Assembly (NCBI RefSeq): GCF_033568475.1
Contig: NC_133120.1
Coordinates: 88,554,151-88,618,150, forward strand
Direction of reading: 5' to 3'
Source: Henckelia pumila
Lineage: Eukaryota; Streptophyta; Magnoliopsida; Lamiales; Gesneriaceae
DNA length: 64,000 bases
Shown here piece after piece: positions 31,666 to 42,749 of this stretch (position 1 is its first letter; each line of letters begins with the position of its first letter). A program made the translations under genes and the position numbers. The notes under the pieces were generated by a model. That model saw only the letters and a program-made list of their open reading frames with translations, made no database searches and was not told where the DNA came from.

Positions 31666-33335
31666 CTACTCAAGAACATGTCTAACATATAGATGTTTCC
31701 AATACTCAAGTTCAAAGAAAATTGATTTCTTTTTGAAGGATGATTTTACATCATCCTTCGTGGACTGAATCTTCTTTCTCATTTTTCCCCAATGACAATG
31801 AATTCCATCGACTTTTTTTAACACATCATCGCCACTCAATGGTTTGGGTGCAGGGTTGAACTCTTGGTCCCCATTAAATGCCTTTCTTTGCCTTTGATAA
31901 AGATGATTTGCAGGTAGAAACCTTCTATGGCATGTGTACGACATTTTCCTGCTATGTTTCAACCTTGTTGAATATGTTTCTTCACCACAAATCGGACATG
32001 CGTGATATCCTTTCACAATACATCCTGACATGTTTCCATATGCAGGAAAGTCATTGATGGTCCACAGCAAGACAACTCTGAGCGAGAAGGTTTCTTGTCT
32101 ATATGCATCATATGCTTCAACACCTGTATCCCATAGGAATTTCAAGTCATCGATTAGAGGTGCTAAGTAAACATCGATATCATTTCCTAGTTGTTTGGGA
32201 CCAGAAATCAACATTGTGAGCATCATAAATTTTCTCTTCATACACAACCACGGGGGAAGATTGTAAGTGATCATTAAAACTGGCCAACAACTATATGTAG
32301 AACTCATCATACCATGGGGATTGATCCCGTTAGCTGAAATGGCCAATCTAAGATTTCTTGAATCAGCAGCAAAATTTGGCCACTTGTGATCTACTAATTT
32401 CCAAGAAGGTGCATCAGCTGGATGGCGTAAGTATCCATCATTAAGTCTTTTATCAGCATGCCAAGTCAGCTCCTTGGAAAACTCCTTATTCCGAAACATT
32501 CGTACAAATCTCGGAATTGGAGGGAAGTACCATAGAACCTTTGTAGGAACTCCTTCCTTTATCGTATCTTTTTGGCTCATCTTCCACCTTGACATCCCAC
32601 AAGTAGGACAACTGTTAAAATCCTCATACTCCTTCCGGTATAAGATGCAATCATTAGGGCAAACATGGATTTTCTCATAAGTAATCCCTAATGCACACAA
32701 GCTTTTCTTTGCATCGTAGAAAGATAAAGGCAATTCGTTGTCATCTGGAAGCATTTCTCCTAACAAATTGAGTAGGTCGGTGCAACTTTTGTCACTCCAA
32801 CTATATTTGGCTTTCAAGTTGAATAATTTTACAACTGCAAATAACCTTGTAAATTTATTGCATCCAGGATATAAAGGTTTCTCAGCATCTTCAAGTAGAT
32901 TTTTGAATGTGGTTGGATTCTTAGCATAACTATCAAATGCAGCATGTACCATATTTATTGGTTCCTCGGCGTCAATTTTTGGTACATCTTCCCTTTCTTG
33001 ATCACGATCATTCTTTGAGTTCTTCATCGCAGACCTTTCACCATGCCATATCCAAGTATGATATGTAAATCTATACCATTAGAATACATGTGTGCCCTTA
33101 TAGTCTCTACCTTTTTCTTTTTCAGATTACCACATTTTGTACATGGACAAGATATTGCTTCCCGATCCTCGGCATTTTTTATTGCAAATTTCAAGAAAGA
33201 CTCTACTCCATGCTCATATTCACTTGATAACCGAGACTTTGACATCCATTCTTTGTCCATTCTTTTAGTAAGTAACACTATAGAGAATAAAATATATAAT
33301 ATTAATATGTATATTTTCAAGCTGATGATAATCAA
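31666..33335 (-). pseudogene. TNP2-type CACTA transposase, frameshifted and truncated
   Basis: Two overlapping minus-strand frames belong to one gene. 33335-33024 is the N-terminus, with the transposase-associated zinc-binding CPCTKCGN motif. 33027-31666 is the Transposase_21 core, with CPNDCILYRKEY, CPTCGMSRWK and CPICGEET motifs. A single-base loss near 33063 shifts the frame shortly before the conserved WHGE stretch, which appears in the other frame. The core ends early after VRHVLE, where family members continue for hundreds of residues; the deletion joins it to the C48 gene. By family knowledge TNP2 (TNPD) cuts at the CACTA ends in the nucleus. This copy cannot encode a whole protein. 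Confidence 0.88.
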
Positions 33336-36300
33336 CAGCTTGACAACTCACAGCTGGTAAAGTAATGTATATCGAGAAAATTCTCTGTTAAATCTAAGCA
33401 AACCATTAACTAATATGCAGTGACCAGCCTCGAAACTTGAACGTAAAAATTTAACTTTGTGGAAATCATTTAACATTCCATGCTTTGAGAAAACTATGCA
33501 CAATGCACTTACCAATCAGTGATCATTGAGGATGACTGGACCCTTGAACTACTAAACACATAAGTTAGAGCTAGACTTGTTTTTAAAGCAAGAAAGACAC
33601 AGTAAAAAATTATCTGAATTAATACTTTATGAATAAATACTGAAAAAGGGAAATATAGGAAGGGGAAGCCTAGACTTTCAGCCCTTTAATGAACGGAATC
33701 ACACAACAAGCACGCCACAGAAGTTCAAAAGTAAAAATTAAACCAAATCTCAGAACCTAATTAAGAAATCCAAATCAGAAAAAAAAAATTGAACTTGGAG
33801 GGGGAGAAAAGAAAGAAAAAGTTTGGGTTACCAGCAACAGAAGGCAATCAAGACTTTTGAGTAGACAAGATAGTTTGAAGCGCTCTAACCTCAGCGAATC
33901 TGCATACTTAGAATAGGAAAGGTTCCAATATTTCCCTAGAATGCAAGATATTTTGTTAGCACAGGCTATGATTAGACACACTAATTAAAGATTGTAATTA
34001 GATTTATGGATTTTATAGAACGATGGTGTTGTGCAGGGATTGGACCTAACTGATTAGTGATGAAATTAAATGATGGACCTAAGATTGTAATCCAACGATG
34101 GTGCTGCGCAGAATACCGAATCCAAAACCATAAATCTCGTTTTCATGCAAAAAATATTTAATTAGAAGGAAGGTACAAAACCTAACTGATGAGTGATGAA
34201 ATTAAAGATGAATCTCCGATAAGGAAATTATGTTCACCGGCCATTGGCTATCGAAATAATATCGATATCAAGAAAAAGTACAAATCGGATGAAGAATTGG
34301 AGTTAATAAAAACTCAAGACATCTTATGAATACCTAAAAAATCAAATTAAACTGATTTCAAGGATGAACCCAAATCTGAATTCCAAGCCATTTGTCCCTT
34401 CACCCTTTCTAATTCGAAGGATTAGTCAATCAAACAGTGTTCTAACATTCATAGCCATAACACCCACCAATACGCTTTTTTTGTTACAGTTATATTTAAT
34501 ATATTTAAAGCAACTTGAGAGTTTAAAAATTTTAACGAGGTTGTACAAAAATTAAGGAAGAAAATATACATGATCACATATTTATCATAAATTAAATCTA
34601 ATATGTTTTACTTATATTGCTAAAATTTTTAGATAATTTCATGCATTGAAAAATTAAACACATAGATACAAAGAACATCTTTGTGGGCAAGTCGGCTGTA
34701 AGTGCAAATTTTAAACACAAATAGAATTTATCTCACTGCTTTGCAAGGGTGATTTACGCCAGAGACTTTTATGATTTAACCAATAAGTAAAAAGCACAAG
34801 ATGTCTTCATCATTTTAAACAAGATATCCGTAGATCTTGTGTGCCAAAGACTAAGAATTTCATCCACAAATAAAAGGTAATAGAGGGCTGGGGCTCAGTA
34901 AACTTCTGAGTTCTGTGATGAAAATATTACAGGCAGAATAGTAAGTTTAAGCCAAGGATCTACGACTCGAAATCTGTTAATTCAACAGCCAAAATATTGA
35001 TTCCTACAGCTTTATTTAGTTAAGCCCACTCAAGATAGCACCTCATTTCCCTTAAAACCCCATTTATGACTTCTGAATTTATAATGAAGAGATAAATAAT
35101 TCAAGGCCATAAAAATCATACTAATTTAGCCACATAGGTATAAATCACCTAAAAAACACTAAAAGATCCAATCAGACTTCCATAAAGCAGAAACATCATA
35201 AAATAAAACTCTCCAAGGACATATGATTTAAATAAACCAAAATCAAAATGTATCGCTTAAGTTCTAAAAAGACAGCAAAGAAAATACAAGGCAGAAAATC
35301 ATAGTTTAATTTATGGTAAAACCAGGCAGACAAATGAGTATCATATCAACACAGATACCCATTTATTATGCCACAGAACTGCATTTCCATATTTTTCCAA
35401 TACGTTTTTATATCTTTCCGAAGGTCAATTAAATCAATGTAACGAACAGATTCCTTAAACCCAACAGCTAAAACTACACGCAATCCATTGATGTGTAATT
35501 ATCACATAGAAACCATAAACTTGATCAACTCCTGAAACAAATTTTTTTTTAATATTTAATTCTATATTTCTACTCTAGAACACCTAAAATGACGAGTCAC
35601 AGATACCATCAGATCAAAAATATTGAAAAAAAAGAAGGAAAAATAAATCTAAACAAGACTTCAAACACCAACTCTGATTGTACAATAGATATCACAAAAC
35701 AATAAAAATCATTCAAAGTCTTGAGATGGTACAACTAGAACTCAATTATATTATATGTTCCACAGATAACAAAAGCAGGAAAGCACAATAAATCGCAATT
35801 CAGATACTGAAAAATAAAAAAGGGCAAATTTGGATACATAAACACTTGGAATATAAAAGTGAGAAAAAACCCCCCCAAAAAAAACTTTCTGATTGTTTTA
35901 AAGAGATGCAGAGGCAGATAACTAAAAGCTGCCTTTTTCTCATTTTCCACTTTTACATTTTTATGCCTTTCTGAAGAAGTAAACCAGATTTTGTTTCAGA
36001 GAGTCTCAACACAGGAAATTTGCAACGAAGCTCAGCATGTAAGTGTACAAAAAGCCAGAACAGCCCCACCTCGTATATAGCATATCTCATATTGTATAAG
36101 AAGTTTGAATAAATGAAGAGGGTACAGAGGGACACTCTTCAAGCATACCTCCATGAAATTGTGGAAGTGCGTAAACATTCTGAACATTAATTTTGCAAGT
36201 GTAATATTTCCCCTGAACAAAAATGAAACATCTTGTTCATGTATGGACTGTGAGAAACAAGACACAACCAGAGAATGATACTGCAAAAGGACAAGGAATA

Positions 36301-37019
36301 TTAATACCAGGACTAATCAAAGTGTACATGGGGATAACAAACTACGATCGGTTGCACAGTAAAACCCGGGATGAATGTCTTTTGTATCAAATCCGAATAC
36401 GAACTCAAGGCCTTCGTCTCACCAACATAAGAATAAACCGTCCTAACTTGCGCAATCAACTGCACATGCGTTAAGTTAGCAAAGCAGCTGCGATGCCAAA
36501 AGAATCGAAAAATACATTTCACCCCATTTAAAAGCTTAGTAACTTGTGAAAGCATTTACCTGCTCGGCGATTATACCAGCACTTGCGTAGGATTCGCGAC
36601 TCTTGGAGGTGAGTCCCGTGAGGGTATACGCATATAAACCCAAGTTGGAAGGAAATTAGAGCTCTTCCACTGGTGGTTGTTCCCTCAAAAAATAAAAGAA
36701 GCCGAGGAAATCGATTTCTAGAAGCTTTTCTCTGTATTCAAGTCCTAGAAAGCATATTTCGGTATCCCGACGGACGGCCCAAGCGAGAACAGTTTCGAGG
36801 AAGGAAGGGTAAGAAGAAGCTCTTGGAGAAGGCTTGTCGGAGATCACTTCAAAATTCGTCTGAAGAATCGAGCAAAAATCGACATGGGATTTTCAATTGA
36901 AAGAGAGAAAAGGAGAAAGGCTAGGGATCAGATGCGAGAAGAGAAGAAATCGGGAAGGGTTTGATTTGGGGATCTGGGTAATATTATTTATTTTATGATT
37001 TATTTTAAATAAAAATAAT
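33336..37019. other. CACTA 5' internal region, non-coding
   Basis: About 3.7 kb without a supported gene. On the minus strand, 36850-36560 looks like a transcribed leader (moderate GC, open for 60 codons), but I recognise no product. The 5' end of the TNP2 transcript is expected here. Confidence 0.4.
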
Positions 37020-37283
37020 AGATTTTCTACAACACTATTTAAAAAGTGTTGTTATACATGGAAAAAAATGCTAATAGACAACGCTTTTAAAAGCGTTGTC
37101 TTTGACCCCAAAAAAAGTCTATTCCACAACGCTTTGTAAATAAAGCGTTGTCTTTCATAAATAAAAAAACATATAACAACAACGCTTTTTACTAAAAGCG
37201 TTGTCTTTCAAAAAATTACAACATTTTTCACTAAAAGTGTTGTCTTTTAAGTGTTGTGTTAGTGTATTTTTCTTGTAGTGAAT

Positions 37284-37710
37284 ACGGAAAATATCATATC
37301 AACTGACATGAAAATGGGGGTCTGTCCCCCTTCATGTGATATATATTGGAAGGTTATTGTTAAAAAAATTCAAAGAAATCATATAAATTTTTAAAAATTT
37401 ATAAATCGATCGATTTGGGGGAAAATAAGTTGTACAAATGAGACAACTAACACCAACCCTCCTCAGTCCCCACCATCTCTTATGGATTACTTAGTGCAAG
37501 ATGTGTGTGTAGAATATATAGATAATAAATTTCCTTAAAATGATCCATAATTATATTAAAAGTACTTTTCCATAAAAAATTTTATGTTTGGGTTTTTACT
37601 GTATGTTAATTTTAAATTTTCTATATACAAAACAAACAAATTTGGATCCACGCGGTGTTGTTGCATTGCAAAGTTATTGGATAACGTAGACCTCACGTGG
37701 AGTCCACTTG
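37284..37710. other. Intergenic spacer
   Basis: AT-rich DNA between the CACTA and hAT elements, with nothing recognisable. Confidence 0.5.
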
Positions 37711-37718
37711 ATCTAACG

Positions 37719-38131
37719 CAAGGACGGATCTAGCTTAGGTTAGTCCTAGGTTGTAGCCTACTCTAAATTTTTGTTATTAATTATGTATGTTTTTTACTTA
37801 GTCCACTAAACTCAAGTTTTCCACACCCGAAGCCCAGCACACCTCATGTTATCAAATTTCACTTTTTTTTCCAACTTTTTAATTTTTGGCAATTAGTCTC
37901 TTTTTATGGAAAGTGCAGAGTGCTGGTGTGACATTATACAGATCAACACTGCATTATTTTCATGTAATTATTGTAAAGTCGAAAAAAAGACTAAAATTAT
38001 AAAAAAACAAAGCTGGCAGGCAAAAATTGATATATGACAACATAAATGATCAAAATTGCAAAGAGACAAACATATATGGGCTCAAAAATAAATTTTATAT
38101 TTTTTAATAGTATAATGTAATGATTTTTTTG

Positions 38132-38173
<42 letters not shown>

Positions 38174-38249
38174 CGTTTTTTGTAATAATATATAATTTAT
38201 CACATTAAATTTAAGCTCACCCTAACTTTAATTCTGGAATTCGTCCTTA
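37719..38249. mobile_element. hAT-type MITE
   Basis: A 531-bp element starting CAAGGACGGATCTAG and ending ATTCGTCCTTA, imperfect inverted ends of hAT type. It is flanked by perfect 8-bp duplications ATCTAACG (37711-37718 and 38250-38257), the hAT signature. The interior contains a long (TA)n run at about 38134-38171 and no transposase. Confidence 0.85.
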
Positions 38250-38257
38250 ATCTAACG

Positions 38258-38686
38258 ATGTCACTGGACATAACATCAGATCCAAAATCAAAACAAACGC
38301 AAGGATATTTTGAGGAAACAAAATTGGCATGATCAGATAATTATTATAAACACTAACTGTTGAGGCACGAATATTATGAATAATATAAATGTAACATATT
38401 TATATTTTTAAAATATTTCAATATAAATAGTAATACTAAAAACGAAACATCTCAAAAACATTATCATTAATGAAAAAAAGAGGTCATTTGTCTAATTAAA
38501 GAGCAATTACCATAAAATTTTTGACATTACATAATCAAAATATATATTAATTTCACTAATTTAAAAAGAATGATTCATCATGCAAATAACTTAATACGTT
38601 TTATTAGACGTTATTTTAAGCAAGTTCAAAATTATATTATAACCCCAAAGACAGCGTTAAGTTATGCAATATATTATGGGCAACTT
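38258..38686. other. Intergenic spacer left of EPRV-2
   Basis: AT-rich DNA without coding signal or element ends. Confidence 0.5.
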
Positions 38687-38765
38687 GTAGATAACTCCCT
38701 AAATCAAACATAACTTTCAATTTACTCCCTATATTTGTTTTTTCGAAAATGCCCTTGTCGTTATT

Positions 38766-40217
38766 TTAATCATTATTATTTTTTGAATTATCAAATGTGG
38801 AATCGGATTCAAAATCTGATTCATTTGATTCATCAAGATAATAAATATTTTCATCATCGGATGAAAATTCAATTGTTTCTACGGGATAGAATCCAATAGT
38901 ATATATTTCTTCAAGAAGTTTAATTTTATTTTTCTTTTCGTTTCGTTTTGGACATTCATTCGCATAATGTTCTTCTTCGTTGCACAACCAACATGTGTAA
39001 TTCTTTCCTTTACCCTTTGGGCAAGGTGGTTTTTTGTTATCAAACTTTTTATAAAATTTTCTTTTATAAGGTTTTCTGAAGAAATTCTTTTTAAATTTCT
39101 TTTTCTTATAGGGAATAAATTTCTTATTAAAAGATTTATAAGGTTTATTAAATTTATTCTGTTTCTGTCGTTTTAAATATTTGTGTGACACGTTTGTTTT
39201 ACAACCATATTCTTTTACTGTGAATTCTATTTTGTCACAACAAAGTTTATTGTTTTGTTTGTAGGATTTAAAGATTCTTTTATTTAGTGTTACTTCATGA
39301 CATTTCTTTGTTATTATGTCTTTGATGAATTTAATAGCTCCTCCTAAAGTTTTAGCATAAGGACTAGTTAAGAATTTATCTTTACTGTGTATAGGTATAT
39401 TAGGTATCTTATTAAAGATGCTTAGTTTATAATGTTCCTTTTTATCAGCATCTATTAATTGATAATAGTTTGTTTCATAATCACAAATAAATTCTTCTAA
39501 GTAACATAAATTGCATAATTTAATATTATCTAATATAAAGATTGCTCTATTTTGTTCTATATTCTTAGCTACCAAATTAGCATCATTATTAGAAACTCCT
39601 AAAAATTCTTGGTACAAGGCATCAACAAATAGTTCGAAATATCGATGTCCTGTCATTCCTTGTGGTAGATTAGTAATTACTAGGTTTTCAGCCCAAGTTC
39701 TTACTGCTCCTACCAGTGTCATTTTTATCATCCCATGAGTTAAAACTTGAATATTCTCACTTTTGTCTAATAATGGTGTTAATTGAATTTGTACTGATAG
39801 TTCATTTGCCCAATGATCTATTTTTGATTTTCTTTCTTTGGCTGTTGAACATCCTAAATCTAAGATATTTTGTTTCACAAATCCTGATGTTTTTGATTCT
39901 CTAATAATATCTCTAACATCTTTATAAGATCCAGAATATTGGTCTCTGTTATATTTAAATTCTTCATCATCTCTTCCACCACTACCTTCTACATTCGTTC
40001 GTAGATTTAATCGTGGTCTAGAATCATCTTCAGATTCTGATTCTGAAATATCCATATCTCTGTATTGTTCTGAGTCCTGATGTGAATGATATAATTCTGA
40101 ATGATATAATTCTTCTGTATTTACTCCTATTTGTTCAAAATCAGATGAGTCGGTTTCACTAAACATCTCCATACTTATGTTTGCCATAACTAAGGGGATT
40201 TTTATACCATGATTCAA
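38766..40217 (-). CDS. EPRV-2 capsid protein
   Basis: An intact 483-residue frame. An acidic, Ser/Glu/Asp-rich N-terminus precedes a coat domain; a strongly basic Lys-rich stretch (about 350-405) and a CCHC zinc knuckle (CWLCNEEEHYANEC, about residues 409-422) bind nucleic acid; the tail is acidic again. This acid-core-basic-knuckle-acid layout is that of caulimovirus coat proteins. Its start overlaps the preceding small ORF by about 60 bases, as in polycistronic caulimovirid RNA. The stop codon is only a few bases from the edge of the viral sequence. Confidence 0.85.
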   Translation of the reverse strand: MNHGIKIPLVMANISMEMFSETDSSDFEQIGVNTEELYHSELYHSHQDSEQYRDMDISESESEDDSRPRLNLRTNVEGSGGRDDEEFKYNRDQYSGSYKDVRDIIRESKTSGFVKQNILDLGCSTAKERKSKIDHWANELSVQIQLTPLLDKSENIQVLTHGMIKMTLVGAVRTWAENLVITNLPQGMTGHRYFELFVDALYQEFLGVSNNDANLVAKNIEQNRAIFILDNIKLCNLCYLEEFICDYETNYYQLIDADKKEHYKLSIFNKIPNIPIHSKDKFLTSPYAKTLGGAIKFIKDIITKKCHEVTLNKRIFKSYKQNNKLCCDKIEFTVKEYGCKTNVSHKYLKRQKQNKFNKPYKSFNKKFIPYKKKKFKKNFFRKPYKRKFYKKFDNKKPPCPKGKGKNYTCWLCNEEEHYANECPKRNEKKNKIKLLEEIYTIGFYPVETIEFSSDDENIYYLDESNESDFESDSTFDNSKNNND

Positions 40218-40452
40218 TTTTGAATGGTGGTTCTTCTTCCATTTTTCTTTTTCCTTTATCTATTGGAAGAACTTCCTTAAGATAGTTTAATATTTCATTA
40301 CTATGTCTTTCTTGTTCAATTATTAATCTAGTCGTTGCTAAATCAATATATTCTTTGAAATTCTTCTCTAATTCTTGTATTGATAGATTGATCTTATTAA
40401 TATTATTTTCTAAATCTCCTAGATCTTTTTCTAATTTTATTAAGAACGTCAT
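40159..40452 (-). CDS. EPRV-2 small coiled-coil protein, virion-associated-protein-like
   Basis: 97 residues. The first 60 are heptad-rich with Leu/Ile, predicting a coiled coil, and the C-terminus is basic. Position just before the capsid gene and this make-up match the virion-associated protein (CaMV ORF III), which binds virions and helps movement and aphid transmission. The start overlaps the stop of the movement-protein frame as ATGA. The call rests on position and composition. Confidence 0.6.
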   Translation of the reverse strand: MTFLIKLEKDLGDLENNINKINLSIQELEKNFKEYIDLATTRLIIEQERHSNEILNYLKEVLPIDKGKRKMEEEPPFKIESWYKNPLSYGKHKYGDV

Positions 40453-41400
40453 TGCGATGAGGTTGACTCATTAACAATAGCTTGTTTAATTTTAAGAATA
40501 TTTTGATTCATGGTTCCAATCTTATCAAGAATATCTTCATCATTTCTAGCAAATGATAATGATCTTCTTGGTACAGACTGTTTTGTGATTTGGAGGTCAT
40601 CTGAACTCCATATTTTATAGGGATTTATTTCTTCAATAAATGCTTTTCGAGGGTGTTCAATTCTTATAATATTTTCAAACATTCTTTCAACAGAAATAGT
40701 TGGTTTTGTTGAAATTATTCCTGTTTGAGAATTATTACTTATTGCTAAACCGACAACATAGTTTATATTGATCGGATGGTTTCCTGTTAACATAAGATTA
40801 TTTCTATAAAAGTAATAATCTAATGTTAAAACGTCATTTATGTTTTTATCAAAAAGAGATATATTGTATTATGGATAAATACAAAATTTTATCTTTTTGT
40901 AACATAAATTTCCTTCAATTTTTCCAAGGATAGAATCCTCGAAATTACGTATTCTTTTGTCACGAACTGTTATTTCAATTGGTGTATCTATTCCTTCTCG
41001 GTAGTGAGCTGATATTATTATTTCAATTCCTCCGATATGAACATATTTCAGTTCAGATCGTTCTTTTTCACTGGCTTTTACCATGATGGTATTAATATCT
41101 TGAGTTGTTAATAACTTCAGAGTATTAGACCTTGATTCGTTATTTATTTTACAAGATCGTTCTTTTGTACGAATCGAATAATAAATTAAATTTTTCCTGG
41201 GATTAATAAAATTTGAAATCTTACTTAGTATTCCTGGTTGGTCTATTAGATTTGTTTTTGAATTAGAAAACCCTGTTTTCTGTATTTCAGCAAACTTGCT
41301 TTGATTGAATATAATATTCAAATTATAATCTTGGTTTTTTTTCAGATTCTTCAGATTCATCGACCAGGTTGTTTTGATTTGGAATTGTTACTTCTGTCAT
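40449..41400 (-). pseudogene. EPRV-2 movement protein, broken
   Basis: Movement-protein-like frames 41360-40869 (163 residues) and 40793-40449 (114 residues) belong to one gene. They are in the same frame, separated by a TAA at about 40871-40869 and open sequence after it. A likelier start at 41400, with an acidic N-terminus, lies in another frame and would be cut off by a shift in the A-rich run near 41350. The middle holds a YVHIGGIEI stretch typical of the 30K-type movement core. The C-terminal part is also where a DTF-like ORF would sit, but no separate ORF for it is clear. Confidence 0.65.
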
Positions 41401-41401
41401 T

Positions 41402-41695
41402 TTAACAGATGATAGAAATTCTTAATTTTCTTAAGGCTATTAAAAGCCTTTTTGTCGAATCTATCTGTTCTAATAAATTCTGAAAATCTTCGAAACTATC
41501 AATTGAAGATTGACAATTTTTAAGATGTTTCAAATTGTTTTCACAATTTTCTATATCAAAATTTATATTTTGAGAATATAAATTAAAGATATTCATTTTT
41601 GTATTTTCATACATTTTCCATTTAGTAAAAATTGTTACTTTTATTATTTTGTTTTTGTTGATCGGATTTCGATAACAAAATTTGTTCTTATTCAT
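41402..41695 (-). CDS. EPRV-2 small ORF, CaMV ORF VII-like position
   Basis: 97 residues, first ORF after the primer-binding site, ending one base before the likely movement-protein ATG. No domain is recognised. CaMV has a small dispensable ORF VII in this place. It may simply be a spacer ORF. Confidence 0.45.
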   Translation of the reverse strand: MNKNKFCYRNPINKNKIIKVTIFTKWKMYENTKMNIFNLYSQNINFDIENCENNLKHLKNCQSSIDSFEDFQNLLEQIDSTKRLLIALRKLRISIIC

Positions 41696-41930
41696 AACAT
41701 ATTGTTATGTCTTCAATTTTATCGTTTTCAGAAATTTGAATTATCATTTTCCAGTTGCTTGAAAAATGTTCTTTTTTTATGATTTTTGAAATAAAAGGTT
41801 TGGAGATCTTTTATTTTATTTCATAATTGATCTATTTGACGTAAATCTTTTAGTAAGATTATTTTATCAAATAAATTTTTAATCTCAATATCTAAAGTTA
41901 ATCCAGACATTAATAATTTTCTTTATTTAA

Positions 41931-41942
41931 GCTCTGATACCA
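41931..41942 (-). promoter_or_regulatory. EPRV-2 tRNA-iMet primer-binding site
   Basis: The minus strand reads TGGTATCAGAGC, the initiator-tRNA-Met complement. It lies about 650 bases downstream of the TATA box, like the long structured leader of caulimoviruses, and upstream of the first ORFs. Unlike in EPRV-1, it does not overlap a start codon. Confidence 0.88.
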
Positions 41943-42749
41943 GGTTGCGGAATTCTTCAAATTCTTATGAATTTTCTTATTCATGGATTTACAGATCTGA
42001 TTCATGGATTTTCAGATCTGATTCATTTATAACAGATAAATGTTTTCATATTAGTTTGGTTCCATTCATGGATTATTAATACAAATTTTAGTTGATAAAT
42101 TGATTCAAATATGGTTAAATCTGAAGTATTTAAACGATATTCACGAAATGTATCATATTCATGATCATCTTCTATTTCGAACCAGTTTTTTATTATTAAT
42201 CTTCCATTTCTTATAAATGATGATGACATGATTAATGTATTTTGATTATTTCTTTGAATTAAGGGCTGCAGGAGGTTTAGGAAGGTTACCTCGTTTGAAT
42301 GAATCTTGGTTTTGAGCAGAGGCCAAATCCTTGCTTTTCCTTAACGATCACTTGATCAACTGGTACTTGCTCTATGGATCTCCAGGTTTACTCTTAACCA
42401 TGAATATTCAATGATTGGTTTCCAACCTTATCCTCCTTACGCCCTGCTTGTTTAGTTATTAGCCATAAGGCTTATTTTGTTTCTGATTTTATGTTTCTTA
42501 GTTTCTGATAGTTTTCATACGTCTTGTATGAACCAGATTGTAAGAAACTTTAAGAAGAGAGAGATACTCAAACTTCACTTACTTCTTTACAGCACAAAAC
42601 ATCTCCTTTTATAGGCGTGGAGAAACGCATACATAATTAAAAATAAAAGAAAAGAGGGGGACCACCCGACACTACATAATGGAAACATCTCATTTTACAT
42701 CTGAGTGGATGCCTTTAACATGTGGTGTGGTCCACGATTTCATTTGTTT
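41943..42749 (-). promoter_or_regulatory. EPRV-2 pregenomic promoter and leader
   Basis: A strong TATA box CTATAAAAGG lies at 42605-42614 on the minus strand, directly downstream of the transactivator stop. The leader runs about 640 bases to the primer site and contains short ORFs, the longest at 42229-42023 (68 codons, function unknown). Short ORFs in the leader fit ribosome shunting in relatives. I found no clean AATAAA close to the TATA box. Confidence 0.7.

Larger units (their letters stand above)
28726..37280 (-). mobile_element. CACTA (En/Spm) DNA transposon, internally deleted
   Basis: The left end CACTACAAGAAAAA (28726) and right end TTTTTCTTGTAGTG (to 37280) are perfect terminal inverted repeats, with a 3-bp duplication AAT on each side (28723-28725 and 37281-37283). 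Length is 8555 bp. Both subterminal regions are packed with ACAACGCTTT / AAAGCGTTGT motifs, the expected binding sites of the element's own regulator protein. Coding remains lie on the minus strand: a frameshifted TNP2 and the end of a C48-peptidase gene, brought together by an internal deletion. The element is not expected to move on its own. Confidence 0.95.

Noticed and set aside
36656-36900. Frames of 63-75 codons on both strands near the CACTA right end
   Set aside because: They probably lie in the transposase leader; neither matches a known CACTA protein.
42023-42229. 68-codon frame in the EPRV-2 leader as a gene
   Set aside because: Leader ORFs are usual in caulimovirids; no family is recognised, so it is mentioned only under the leader.
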